Shown one piece after another: positions 36,698 to 45,487 of a DNA stretch of 64,000 bases (position 1 is its first letter; each line of letters opens with the position of its first letter). This DNA comes from Bacteroidaceae bacterium (GTDB lineage Bacteria; Bacteroidota; Bacteroidia; Bacteroidales; Bacteroidaceae), in NCBI GenBank assembly GCA_900769465.1, contig CAAGGT010000255.1:22884-86883 (forward strand), read 5' to 3'. The notes beneath the pieces were generated by a model. That model saw only the letters and a program-made list of their open reading frames with translations. It was not told where the DNA came from and did not search any database. The position numbers were made by a program, and so were the translations under genes.

Positions 36698-37738
36698 ATG
36701 GAGCAGAAAAAGAGGAAATTGGCAGGTATGACATTGGACAGCCTCAAAGAAGCTGTCAAAGAGGCAGGTATGCCTGCATTCACAGCCAAGCAGATAGCCG
36801 ATTGGGTCTACAGGAAACGCGTCGGGAGCATTGACGAGATGTCGAACATCTCACTCAAGAACCGCGCCAGGCTCAACGAACTGTTCGAGGTGGGCTACTC
36901 GGCCCCGGCCGATGCCGCACGCTCCATTGACGGGACGGTGAAATATCTTTACAGGGTTGAAAACAACCATTTTGTCGAGGCTGTATACATCCCCGACGGT
37001 GAGCGCGCCACGCTGTGCGTGTCATCACAGGTTGGCTGCAAGATGAACTGTCTGTTCTGCATGACAGGAAAGCAGAAATACACGGCAAACCTGACCACAA
37101 ACGAAATTGTAAACCAGATTTTGGCTCTGCCCGAGTTCGAGAAACTCACAAACATTGTCTTTATGGGAATGGGAGAGCCATGCGACAACCTTGACAACCT
37201 TTTGCCGGCAATTGAAATATTGACATCGGAGTATGGGCTCGGATGGAGCCCGCACCGCCTGACGGTATCATCGGTGGGTGTACGCAAGGGGCTAAAGCGC
37301 CTGCTCGATGCGGGCGACTACCACATTGCCATCAGCCTGCACCACCCCATTCCACAGCAACGCGCAGAGATTATGCCTGCCGAAAAGGGATTCCCCATTA
37401 CCGAAGTCCTTGACCTGCTTCGCCAATATGATTTCAGCCATCAGAGAAGGCTCACATTCGAGTACATCGTGTTCAAAGGCGTGAACGAGACACAGTTCTA
37501 TGCCCGTAAGTTGGTGCAGCTTCTCAATGGCATCGATTGCCGCATAAACCTCATACGCTATCACGCCATACCCGGAGTTCCGCTTGAAGGCGTTGATGAA
37601 GAGGGTATGACACAGCTGCGCGACTACCTCACCCGCAACGGGCTGTTCACAACCATCAGAGCCTCACGCGGCGAGGACATTTTCGCAGCCTGCGGAATGC
37701 TCTCCACACTGAAACAAGAGAAAAACAACAATAATTGA
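36698..37738 (+). CDS. rlmN: 23S rRNA/tRNA adenine-C2 methyltransferase
   Basis: 346 residues, radical-SAM enzyme that methylates A2503 of 23S rRNA and A37 of some tRNAs. The cluster motif CKMNCLFC (CxxxCxxC) lies at about 112-119. NIVFMGMGEPCDNLDN carries the GEP motif, and the essential C-terminal Cys is in ASRGEDIFAACGML. The N-terminal helical accessory domain is present. Full length. The following lipoprotein gene starts 5 bp after its stop. Confidence 0.95.
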   Translation: MEQKKRKLAGMTLDSLKEAVKEAGMPAFTAKQIADWVYRKRVGSIDEMSNISLKNRARLNELFEVGYSAPADAARSIDGTVKYLYRVENNHFVEAVYIPDGERATLCVSSQVGCKMNCLFCMTGKQKYTANLTTNEIVNQILALPEFEKLTNIVFMGMGEPCDNLDNLLPAIEILTSEYGLGWSPHRLTVSSVGVRKGLKRLLDAGDYHIAISLHHPIPQQRAEIMPAEKGFPITEVLDLLRQYDFSHQRRLTFEYIVFKGVNETQFYARKLVQLLNGIDCRINLIRYHAIPGVPLEGVDEEGMTQLRDYLTRNGLFTTIRASRGEDIFAACGMLSTLKQEKNNNN

Positions 37739-37743
37739 CAAAT

Positions 37744-38769
37744 ATGAAAAAAGCATTACTGTTTCTGCTATCGTTAATGTTGCTCACATCGTGCAACAAA
37801 GAGATAAAGCGCCACTCGATAGGCTCACCGTTCGAGGTTCTTGTAGTGTGCGACGACGCACTGTGGAACTCCCCTGCCGGACAGGCATTGTCACAGGCTC
37901 TGGACACCCCCGTCCCGGGATTGCCGCAAAAAGAGGCTTCGTTCAAGGTAACAAGAGTAAGCAACGACGGCTTGAGCGCGACAGACAAGGCATTCCGCAA
38001 CATCATATTGGTTGATGTAAGCGAAACACACAGCAAGTGTGAGTTCAGATTCGACAGGGACATATACGCTTCGCCGCAGATTGTCATGGCCATCAACGCC
38101 CCCGACAAGCACTCGTTCGGCAAGTTTGTGAGCGGCAATTCACAGGTAATTGTGGATTTCTTCACAGAAAAGGAACGCGAATTCCAGATTGCCGAGCTGC
38201 AGGGCCGTCATAACAAGCAGGCGCTTGCATTCATCAAGGAGAAGTTCGGTTGCGAGATGAAGATACCGTCAAGCATCAGCGGATACAAGCGTGGCGAGGA
38301 TTTCCTGTGGTTCTCGGACTACAACAACCCCGGCAAGGTGGAGATGTTGAGCTTTGCCATATACAGCTACCCCTACACCTCGCCCGAGAATTTCTCGAAA
38401 GAGTATTTCATTCACAAGCGCGACTCGGTTATGATGGAGAACATCCCCGGCAGTGAGCCCGGACAATACATTCAGACCGATGCCGAAACAGTGACCGTTA
38501 CTGATGCAGCATACAACGGTAAGTATATGAGCATTGCACGTGGTCTGTGGTATATGAAGAATGACGATATGTTCGGCGGTGGCCCGTTCGTGTCACACTC
38601 CATCGTGGATGAAGAGAGCGGCAAGGTCATCGTTGTGGAGGCATTCGTATACGCCCCCAACAAGGAGAAACGCGGATTCATGCGTAAGCTAGAAGCCGCA
38701 CTCCACACACTGAAGTTACCTGCTGACCTTGCGACCGGGGAGATTGTTGCTACCGAAAACAATAAATAA
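37744..38769 (+). CDS. DUF4837 family lipoprotein
   Basis: 341 residues from the ATG at 37744, which gives a lipoprotein signal (MKKALLFLLSLMLLTSC, Cys at 17); the TTG-started longer frame is rejected. The remainder has IGSPFEVLVVCDDALWNSPAG (core EVLVVCDDALW) and FRNIILVDVSE, matching the DUF4837 family of Bacteroidetes, which has no assigned function. It is between rlmN and pdxA and probably co-transcribed with them. Confidence 0.8.
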   Translation: MKKALLFLLSLMLLTSCNKEIKRHSIGSPFEVLVVCDDALWNSPAGQALSQALDTPVPGLPQKEASFKVTRVSNDGLSATDKAFRNIILVDVSETHSKCEFRFDRDIYASPQIVMAINAPDKHSFGKFVSGNSQVIVDFFTEKEREFQIAELQGRHNKQALAFIKEKFGCEMKIPSSISGYKRGEDFLWFSDYNNPGKVEMLSFAIYSYPYTSPENFSKEYFIHKRDSVMMENIPGSEPGQYIQTDAETVTVTDAAYNGKYMSIARGLWYMKNDDMFGGGPFVSHSIVDEESGKVIVVEAFVYAPNKEKRGFMRKLEAALHTLKLPADLATGEIVATENNK

Positions 38770-38788
38770 GAAACAACCGATATACAAT

Positions 38789-39886
38789 ATGAGCGAAAAA
38801 GGAAAAATACGCGTTGGTATCACTCAAGGCGACATCAACGGCATCGGCTATGAAATAATATTCAAGACATTCGGGAACCCCGAGATGTTCGACATATGCA
38901 CCCCTGTCATTTTCGGGTCACCCAAAGCGGCGGCATATCACCGCAAGGCTTTGGAAATGGACATCCCATACAATGCCATTGAAAAGGCTGCCGAAGCCCA
39001 GAATGGCAAGCTGAACATTGTGAACTGCAACAACGACGAACTGCACATTGAACTAGGCAGCAGCAGTGCCGAGGCAGGACAGGCAGCATTCCAGTCACTT
39101 GAGAAGGCTGTGGAAGCATACAGGAACGGCGAGATTGATGTTCTGGTGACAGCCCCTATAGACAAGAGCGCAATACAGTGTGAACAGTTCAAGTTTCCCG
39201 GACATACAGAGTACCTGCAGGAGTGCTGTGGGGAAGGCGAAAAGGCTCTTATGATACTGTGCAGCGATGACCTGCGTGTTGCCGTTGCGACATCGCACCT
39301 TGCCCTGCGTGACATACCGGCAGCCATCACACCCGAACTTATTGAAGAGAAAATCACCCTGCTGAACGAGAGCCTCAAAAGGGATTTCAACATTGATGCG
39401 CCCAAGATAGCTGTACTCTCGCTCAACCCCCACGCAGGCGACAACGGGCTGCTCGGCAAGGAGGAGATTGAGGTAATCACTCCTACAATAAGAAAGATGA
39501 ACGACGGTGGCATATTCTGCTATGGCCCGTTTGCTGCCGATGGCTTTATGGGCAGTGGCAAATATGACAGTTTCGATGCCATCCTTGCAATGTACCACGA
39601 CCAGGGCCTCGCGCCATTGAAGGCACTTGCAATGAACAGCGGCATAAACTTCACAGCCGGCCTGTCGATAATACGTACATCACCCGCACACGGAGTGGCA
39701 TACGACATTGCAGGACAGGGTGTTGCCGACGAGAACTCGTTCCGCCAGGCCATATATGCTGCCATAGACATTTTGCGCAACCGCAAGTTCTATGCCGAGG
39801 CACGCCGCAACCCGTTGCGCAAGCTCTACTTTGAGAAACGCGACGACAGCAACCGCCTGAACCTGCAACAGGCCGACATTGACTGA
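38789..39886 (+). CDS. pdxA: 4-hydroxythreonine-4-phosphate dehydrogenase
   Basis: 365 residues from the ATG at 38789, in front of the conserved RVGITQGDINGIGYEI. Metal-binding histidines are in FPGHTEYL, LSLNPHAGDNG and YHDQGLAPLKAL. The enzyme converts 4-hydroxythreonine-4-phosphate to the ketone precursor of pyridoxine phosphate. The frame upstream of this ATG is the DUF4837 coding region read out of frame. Confidence 0.95.
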   Translation: MSEKGKIRVGITQGDINGIGYEIIFKTFGNPEMFDICTPVIFGSPKAAAYHRKALEMDIPYNAIEKAAEAQNGKLNIVNCNNDELHIELGSSSAEAGQAAFQSLEKAVEAYRNGEIDVLVTAPIDKSAIQCEQFKFPGHTEYLQECCGEGEKALMILCSDDLRVAVATSHLALRDIPAAITPELIEEKITLLNESLKRDFNIDAPKIAVLSLNPHAGDNGLLGKEEIEVITPTIRKMNDGGIFCYGPFAADGFMGSGKYDSFDAILAMYHDQGLAPLKALAMNSGINFTAGLSIIRTSPAHGVAYDIAGQGVADENSFRQAIYAAIDILRNRKFYAEARRNPLRKLYFEKRDDSNRLNLQQADID

Positions 39887-39905
39887 AACGACACTCCCAG
39901 ACAGA

Positions 39906-40601
39906 ATGAAATTCGCAATAATAGCAGCCGGCGAGGGCTCAAGACTCGCAAGCGAAGGCGTGAAAGAGCCCAAGCCACTAATCAAATTACAAGGCATTCC
40001 CATCATAGAACGCCTTGTAATGCTTTTTGCCTCACAGGGTGCAAGCAGCATCAACATAATAATAAACTCACAGCAACCCGACACATTGCAACTGTTGCAA
40101 AGGCTGCAGGAGCAATATCCGATAAACATTGTTGTGAAGGACACGCCCAGTTCAATGCACAGCCTTCACGCATTGAGCCACCTGTTGCGTGGCGACAAGT
40201 TCTGCCTGACAACGGTAGACACCATTTTCAAGGAGAATGAGTTTGAAGAATATATCAAGGCGTTTGAAGAGAGCCAGGCCGATGGCCTGATGGCGGTGAC
40301 CGACTACATCGACGACGAGAAACCCCTGTATGTCGACACCAACGAAGAGCTGGAGATAACAGCCTTTGCCGACAGCCCGTCAGCCGCTTCAAGATACATC
40401 TCGGGAGGCATCTACGGCCTGCAGGAGAACGCGCTCGACATTCTCGACAAATGTATGGCCGCCGGCATTGAAAGAATGAGGAATTTCCAGCGCAGCCTTG
40501 TCGGGAACGGCTTGAGACTCAAGGCCTGCCCTTTCGGAAAGATAATTGACATTGACCACGCCCGGGACATAGCCAAAGCCGAAGAATTCCTTGCCCAATG
40601 A
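39906..40601 (+). CDS. Polyol/sugar-phosphate nucleotidyltransferase
   Basis: 231 residues from the ATG at 39906. The N-terminus MKFAIIAAGEGSRLASEG with the downstream KPLIKLQG carries the GxGxR...PK nucleotide-binding signature of nucleotidyltransferases, and TTVDTIF supplies the metal Asp. It is shorter than glucose-1-phosphate uridylyltransferases and lacks a beta-helix domain, so it is closest to the minimal phosphocholine/polyol cytidylyltransferase-type enzymes. It is the first of four overlapping genes with a CDP-alcohol transferase, so a CDP-activated product is inferred. Confidence 0.75.
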   Translation: MKFAIIAAGEGSRLASEGVKEPKPLIKLQGIPIIERLVMLFASQGASSINIIINSQQPDTLQLLQRLQEQYPINIVVKDTPSSMHSLHALSHLLRGDKFCLTTVDTIFKENEFEEYIKAFEESQADGLMAVTDYIDDEKPLYVDTNEELEITAFADSPSAASRYISGGIYGLQENALDILDKCMAAGIERMRNFQRSLVGNGLRLKACPFGKIIDIDHARDIAKAEEFLAQ

Positions 40602-41428
40602 CAAGAATAGCCATCATAGCACGCAACCCGATATTCTCGCCCAATATGACAGGTAATGATGCTGCCATATTGGAAGGTATTGCCGCAGAGCTTGAGTCAC
40701 ACGGCGCAGAGGTGATATACATTGACGAGGAGAGCGAGATACCGGACAATGTGACTGCTGTATGTACAATGTCACGTACCACAAGCACAATAAGCCGCCT
40801 GAAGGATGCTGAAAAGCGTGGTATACAGGTACTGAACCCCACAGCCGGTGTAGAAAACTGTTCACGCAGGCGTTTCATGGAGATATTGCGTGGGAATGCC
40901 ATTCCGCAGCCACCGTTCAAGATTGTGGATAGCAGCGCAGAGCTGTCGGCGGAATATTTTCCCTGTTGGATTAAAAAGGCCGAAGGCTGGAGCTGCCACT
41001 GCAACGATGTAAGCTTTGCCGGGACAAAAGACGAGGCTACGGCAGCAATAGAAGAGATGGCACAGCGCGGAGCGAACGGATACATACAGATGCTACACTG
41101 CCCCGGTGACATAATAAAGTTCTATGGTATCGGCGAACAGCTGTTCCACCACAGCTACCCCACCGGAACAAAGTTCGGCAAGGAACAGATAAACGGCTCT
41201 CCAAAACACTACGGTTTCAACGCATCACGCCTGAAAGAGATTGCACAAAAGGCAGCTAAAGCCGTCGGCATTGAGATTTATGGCGGTGATGCCATTGTCA
41301 CCCCACAAGGTGAGATATTCATAATAGACATTAATGATTTTCCCAGTTTCACCGCCATACGTGACCTTGCCGCAAAGGAAATCGCAAAACTGATAATGAA
41401 CAAGACATCACATACATATGAACGCTGA
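40598..41428 (+). CDS. ATP-grasp ligase of unknown substrate
   Basis: 276 residues, overlapping the nucleotidyltransferase stop by 4 bp (ATGA). An N-terminal pre-ATP-grasp domain (about 1-95) precedes CWIKKAEGWSCH (ATP-binding Lys region) and the closing GEIFIIDINDFPSF, which holds the acidic and Asn metal ligands. The fold is RimK/D-ala-D-ala-ligase-like. Members of this superfamily join a carboxylate to an amine or thiol. Substrate unknown; context suggests decoration of a headgroup with an amino acid. Confidence 0.7.
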   Translation: MTRIAIIARNPIFSPNMTGNDAAILEGIAAELESHGAEVIYIDEESEIPDNVTAVCTMSRTTSTISRLKDAEKRGIQVLNPTAGVENCSRRRFMEILRGNAIPQPPFKIVDSSAELSAEYFPCWIKKAEGWSCHCNDVSFAGTKDEATAAIEEMAQRGANGYIQMLHCPGDIIKFYGIGEQLFHHSYPTGTKFGKEQINGSPKHYGFNASRLKEIAQKAAKAVGIEIYGGDAIVTPQGEIFIIDINDFPSFTAIRDLAAKEIAKLIMNKTSHTYER

Positions 41429-42371
41429 AGAGAAGAGATTATATCAGACATCGATAAAATCGGTCGACACCGAGGAATTCCTCGATATGTGGTTCTACCG
41501 CCCATTGGGTTTCCGCTGCGCGCTCTTTTTCCGCAACCGCGGCATACACCCCAATGTTATAACCATAATATCCATATTCCTGGGCGTTGCAGCCGGAGTG
41601 TGCTTTGCGCAGGAGAACCTGCGTTGGAACATACTGGGCATCCTGCTGCTCATATGGGCAAACCTGTATGACAGCACCGACGGACAGCTTGCACGCATAA
41701 CAGGACAGAAGACACGCTGGGGGCGCATACTCGACGGCTTTGCCGGCGACTGCTGGTTCTTCAGCATATACTTTGCCATTGCCGTAAGGGAGACATTCCA
41801 GCCAATACCGTTTGTCCCCGGGTATGAATGGGGTATGCTCATATGGATAATGGCATCCTTCAGCGGTTTTTGGGTACACGGCTCACAATGTCAGCTTGCC
41901 GACTACTACCGCAACATCCACCTCTATTTCATCAACGAGAAGAACGGCAACGAGTTCCACAACTCCATAGCTGTGCGCAAGGAATACAAAGAGACCCCGT
42001 GGAAAGGGAATTTCTTCTGGAAGATATTCCTCAATGCCTATATCGCCTATGTAGACAACCAGGAGAGAATGACTCCAAAGTTCCAGAAATTCATCCGCTT
42101 GGTGAACGGCAAGTACGGGACGGATATCCCCGAGGCGCTACGCAAGGAGTTCCGCGCCGGCAGCCTGCCACTGATGAAGTATGCCAACATACTGACCTTC
42201 AACACACGCGCCATAACACTGTTTGTCGTTACACTCATTGGGCAGATGTGGTTCTACCTCTTCTTTGAACTTGTCATACTTATGGCACTGTTCATATACA
42301 CAAGATACCGTCACGAAAGGCTTTGCAGCAGACTGACACAGAAGATTGAGAGCGGCTATGAATACAATTAA
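41418..42371 (+). CDS. CDP-alcohol phosphatidyltransferase family enzyme
   Basis: 317 residues, about six membrane helices, overlapping the ATP-grasp gene by 11 bp. The family motif is at D85xxD88G89xxA92R93, G102xxxD106, but the final Asp is D111, one residue further than the usual GxxxDxxxD spacing (LDGFAGD). It has long extra N- and C-terminal parts compared with PgsA (about 190 residues). The enzyme would transfer a phospho-alcohol from a CDP donor to an alcohol acceptor in the inner membrane. The substrates are not known. Confidence 0.85.
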   Translation: MNAEEKRLYQTSIKSVDTEEFLDMWFYRPLGFRCALFFRNRGIHPNVITIISIFLGVAAGVCFAQENLRWNILGILLLIWANLYDSTDGQLARITGQKTRWGRILDGFAGDCWFFSIYFAIAVRETFQPIPFVPGYEWGMLIWIMASFSGFWVHGSQCQLADYYRNIHLYFINEKNGNEFHNSIAVRKEYKETPWKGNFFWKIFLNAYIAYVDNQERMTPKFQKFIRLVNGKYGTDIPEALRKEFRAGSLPLMKYANILTFNTRAITLFVVTLIGQMWFYLFFELVILMALFIYTRYRHERLCSRLTQKIESGYEYN

Positions 42372-43092
42372 AGGAGTAATATTCGACTATGGCGGCACAA
42401 TAGACACCAATGGAATACATTGGGGCGAGGTCATTGCCGCACAATATAGGCTTGCAGGCATAGGGATTGACCATAACCTCTACCGCGATGCATATGTACA
42501 CGGTGAGCGTTCATTGGCAAAGGCACCCGTCATAGCCCCCGAGGATACCTTTCATACACTGCTGAAGAAAAAGATTGCCATTCAGTTCGAGTACCTCAAG
42601 GAGCAGACACAGCAACCACAAATGTTCACCGCAGAGCTTGCAGCGAAGGTTGCCGACGGTTGTTACGGAAAAGTGCTGGAGACACTGGCCACAAGCCGCA
42701 GTATAATTGAGGAAATAGCAGAACGGTACCCGATGGTACTTGTCACGAATTTCTATGGCAATATGCCTGTGGTCCTCGATGAATTCGGCTTGGACAAATA
42801 CTTCAGAAGCATAATTGAGTCATCGGTTGTGGGCATACGCAAGCCCGACCCGGCGCTTTTTGCCCTAGGCGTGGATGCGCTACAACTGCGTGCAGAGGAA
42901 ATTGTGGTGATAGGCGACTCGTACCGCAAGGACATTTACCCGGCATCTACACTGGGCTGCAAGACTGTATGGTTGAAGAACATCTGCTGGGAAGATGAAC
43001 CTATAGACCCGGCACACTCCCCCACCGCCATAATAAACGACATCACGGATTTGCCGCATATCATCACCGGTATCACATCAAAAGAACCATAA
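42358..43092 (+). CDS. HAD-superfamily hydrolase
   Basis: 244 residues from the ATG at 42358, overlapping the CDP-alcohol transferase gene by 14 bp. Motif I is FDYGGTIDT (nucleophile Asp; the usual second Asp is Gly), motif II LVTNFYG, motif III RKPDP, and motif IV VIGDSYRKDI. Cap domain at about 15-95. It would dephosphorylate a small phosphate ester, plausibly the phosphodiester or phosphorylated intermediate of this operon. Confidence 0.8.
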   Translation: MNTIKGVIFDYGGTIDTNGIHWGEVIAAQYRLAGIGIDHNLYRDAYVHGERSLAKAPVIAPEDTFHTLLKKKIAIQFEYLKEQTQQPQMFTAELAAKVADGCYGKVLETLATSRSIIEEIAERYPMVLVTNFYGNMPVVLDEFGLDKYFRSIIESSVVGIRKPDPALFALGVDALQLRAEEIVVIGDSYRKDIYPASTLGCKTVWLKNICWEDEPIDPAHSPTAIINDITDLPHIITGITSKEP

Positions 43093-43151
43093 GCAGCACT
43101 ACGACGTTTTATAATGAAACAGGATTATTGTCAACCAATAAAACAGTCATT

Positions 43152-44453
43152 ATGAAACAGAAACTATCAATCATTGCGCTGTTCATTGCCATAAGCAGCG
43201 CAGCAAGTGCGCAATTCTTCCCCGAAGAGTACACAGCCGTACACAGCGACAGCAGCTGGTATTTCACATTCGACTACGACACACCCAAGCCCGGGAGTGA
43301 CGAGGGAATGCTCATCATCACCCATCTGTGTACACCCGATACCTGCATAAGCAGTGCAGAAAGGCACATACAGGGGAAACGCTACTCAAAGAGATACATA
43401 AAAAGGCACAACAGACAACCGCAGCTGCAGAGCTACGGAGCAAACAGCTGCACTATGGTTCTACCCGAGAATGAGGTGAGCGATACAATGTACTGCGTGA
43501 CGTATTGCGAATACAGCAACAGGCGCGGCACAAAGTTCACCTGTGACACGTTTGCAATAGATCTGCCCGAGTGCCCACCAATGAGTTGCCACAGAGTCTC
43601 TGCAAACAGAAGCATTGCCGACCACGTTGCCGCAGAACACCCACACGTAAAAAGCATAAGGTTCTACACTCCGCTAACCGGCAGCAATGCAGCAGAAATG
43701 GAGATTACACCCAATGTGGTGCGCTACACCAGCAACAGCAGCAAACTGAACCCCGAATACCTGAACAATGCACAGTCCATTGAGGATATGATGAGTATAA
43801 TAGAAGATATCCTTTCAGACAGCACCACGGTGCTTGAATCGGTGCAGATAGCCGGATACACCTCGCCCGAAGGATATGAGGACAAGGCCACTGCGCGCGG
43901 ACTGAACCGCGCCATTGCAATGCGCGACCACATAAGACAACACCACCGGCTCCCCGACTCCATCTTTGAAGTTGCCGGCGGCGGGCGCAACTGGAACATC
44001 ATCTACAACGACATAGAGGAGAGCGGCATCCCCGGAGCCAATGAGCTTGTCACTAGCCTGCAGCAAGTAAAGGATGAGAACACGCGCGAGAGAATGCTCA
44101 AGCAATATGACGACGGCAAGCTGTACAGCAAGTTGCAGTCGCACTACTTTCCGGCACACCGCATGGCTTGCTGCACAGGGATATACTACCGTAACCACGA
44201 CGACAGCACAACAACGGCACTGAACAATATCATAGACGAGCTTACCAACAACCCGTCGCCCGATTATGGCAGACTGCTCAAGGAGCTGAAAGCATACAAA
44301 GAGGACCCGCGCGCGCTGAACCTGCAAGGTGTCATAGAGTACCGCCGTCATCACCGCCACGCTGCAGAGCGTGCATTCGCAAAGGCTGCACGCATGGGAG
44401 ATGAACAGGCTCTCACCAACCTTGAAATCATAGAATACAACAAGAACAGATAA
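43152..44453 (+). CDS. Exported OmpA-like protein with Sel1/TPR-like tail
   Basis: 433 residues from the ATG at 43152, with signal peptide MKQKLSIIALFIAISSAASA. A beta-rich N-terminal half is followed by an OmpA/MotB-like segment (VQIAGYTSPEGYEDKATARG, then LNRAIAMRDHI), which in this family contacts peptidoglycan, though the ring is partial. The C-terminal 60 residues are helical repeats (RRHHRHAAERAFAKAARMGD). It is 59 bp after the HAD gene and could be part of the same transcript. Confidence 0.7.
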   Translation: MKQKLSIIALFIAISSAASAQFFPEEYTAVHSDSSWYFTFDYDTPKPGSDEGMLIITHLCTPDTCISSAERHIQGKRYSKRYIKRHNRQPQLQSYGANSCTMVLPENEVSDTMYCVTYCEYSNRRGTKFTCDTFAIDLPECPPMSCHRVSANRSIADHVAAEHPHVKSIRFYTPLTGSNAAEMEITPNVVRYTSNSSKLNPEYLNNAQSIEDMMSIIEDILSDSTTVLESVQIAGYTSPEGYEDKATARGLNRAIAMRDHIRQHHRLPDSIFEVAGGGRNWNIIYNDIEESGIPGANELVTSLQQVKDENTRERMLKQYDDGKLYSKLQSHYFPAHRMACCTGIYYRNHDDSTTTALNNIIDELTNNPSPDYGRLLKELKAYKEDPRALNLQGVIEYRRHHRHAAERAFAKAARMGDEQALTNLEIIEYNKNR

Positions 44454-44540
44454 CCAGATAGTGTAAAATAAATGATTATTATTACCAAAACCAATCCATA
44501 AAGCACACACAACATTTAAAAAAGTGGAATTTTCTTAAGA

Positions 44541-44571
44541 TATTGCACAGAACAACACATTTTGTGCAATA
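44541..44571. promoter_or_regulatory. Candidate operator upstream of the DUF2147 gene
   Basis: TATTGCACA (44541-44549) and TGTGCAATA (44563-44571) form a perfect inverted repeat with a 13-bp spacer. It lies just upstream of TACTTTTG, a possible -7 box at 44578. Regulator unknown. Confidence 0.45.
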
Positions 44572-44615
44572 TTTTAAATACTTTTGTACAAATTCAAACA
44601 CTAAAACTGTACAAA

Positions 44616-45071
44616 ATGAAAAAGATTCTCTTTACATTTATGTGTGCGTTGATGGTAGTTGCATCAAACGCGCAAGACCTCAACTCAAATGGAGACAACA
44701 TTATTGGCAACTATCTGAGCATCAAAGATGGAGGCAAGAGCAAAATCAAGATTACAAAAGCTGCCAACGGCACATACACCGCACAGGTTTACTGGGTGGA
44801 GAAAGCATTGGATGCCAACGGCAACAAGCGCAAGGACGTGAAGAACCCGGACAAGAGCCTGCGCAATGTAGACATTGACAAGGTTGTCCTTATCAAGGAT
44901 TTGAAGTATGTAGCCAAAGACAAGGAGTGGAAAGATACAAAGATTTATGACCCTACAGCCGGTAAAATCTACAATGTGAGCATAGAGTTCAAGGAGGAGA
45001 ACAAGCTCAAAGTGTTCGGTAACATTTTGGGAATCGGCAAAACCCTGTATTGGACAAGACTTGAGGAATAA
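44616..45071 (+). CDS. DUF2147 exported protein
   Basis: 151 residues from the ATG at 44616, signal peptide MKKILFTFMCALMVVASNA. The DUF2147 pattern is visible: IIGNYLSIKDGGKSKIKI at the start, DPTAGKIYNVSIEFKEENKL in the middle, and LKVFGNILGIGKTLYWTRL at the end. These small beta-barrel-like exported proteins have no settled function. A strong terminator follows. Confidence 0.88.
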   Translation: MKKILFTFMCALMVVASNAQDLNSNGDNIIGNYLSIKDGGKSKIKITKAANGTYTAQVYWVEKALDANGNKRKDVKNPDKSLRNVDIDKVVLIKDLKYVAKDKEWKDTKIYDPTAGKIYNVSIEFKEENKLKVFGNILGIGKTLYWTRLEE

Positions 45072-45095
45072 GAAAACAATACCTTATAATATTAC

Positions 45096-45137
45096 ACAGC
45101 AGTGATACGCAAACGCGTATCACTGCTGTTGTTTTGT
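45096..45137 (+). terminator. Intrinsic terminator after the DUF2147 gene
   Basis: ACAGCAGTGATACGC (45096-45110) pairs perfectly with GCGTATCACTGCTGT (45115-45129) across an AAAC loop, followed by TGTTTTG. Confidence 0.85.
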
Positions 45138-45196
45138 AATACCACATAACATAAAACAAATGTTTTTGATTTATAGGTAATAAACTAAAAAAGTAT

Positions 45197-45487
45197 TACT
45201 TTTGCAATAGAGCAAGTGCCAGCTGCATTTGCCGGACATTTTAATTATTTTTAGAAGCGTATGCTTCATTCTTAAAACGAAAACCTAGGAAATTTTCAAC
45301 AAGTAAGAATGGCATAAGCGGCTTCACGCTATCCGTCAACGATGGCGTGGACTGTTGTGTTATTTTACTTGTCAGGCTTTCCTAGGGCCCTCGTTTTGAA
45401 ATGGCAGACAGCTCCACGCTTCTTTATATTTCAATACAAAACGCCAAATGGGGAGCTGTCGTGGCAAAAGACACACTACAACACATT
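45197..45487 (+). promoter_or_regulatory. Structured 5' leader of the exported beta-helix gene
   Basis: TACTTTTG at 45197-45204 is a plausible -7 box (no well-spaced -33). The predicted leader of about 280 nt has three hairpins. Hairpin 1: GAAGC/GCTTC at 45254-45267. Hairpin 2 is long-range: AAAACGA (45274-45280) with TCGTTTT (45391-45397), CCTAGGAAA (45284-45292) with TTTCCTAGG (45378-45386), and CAAGTAA (45300-45306) with TTACTTG (45365-45371). Hairpin 3: GACAGCTCC (45407-45415) with GGAGCTGTC (45452-45460). I do not recognise a known riboswitch class. Confidence 0.5.

Noticed and set aside
45401..45487. An N-terminal extension of the beta-helix protein
   Set aside because: The signal peptide begins at 45488; the extension lies inside the structured leader.
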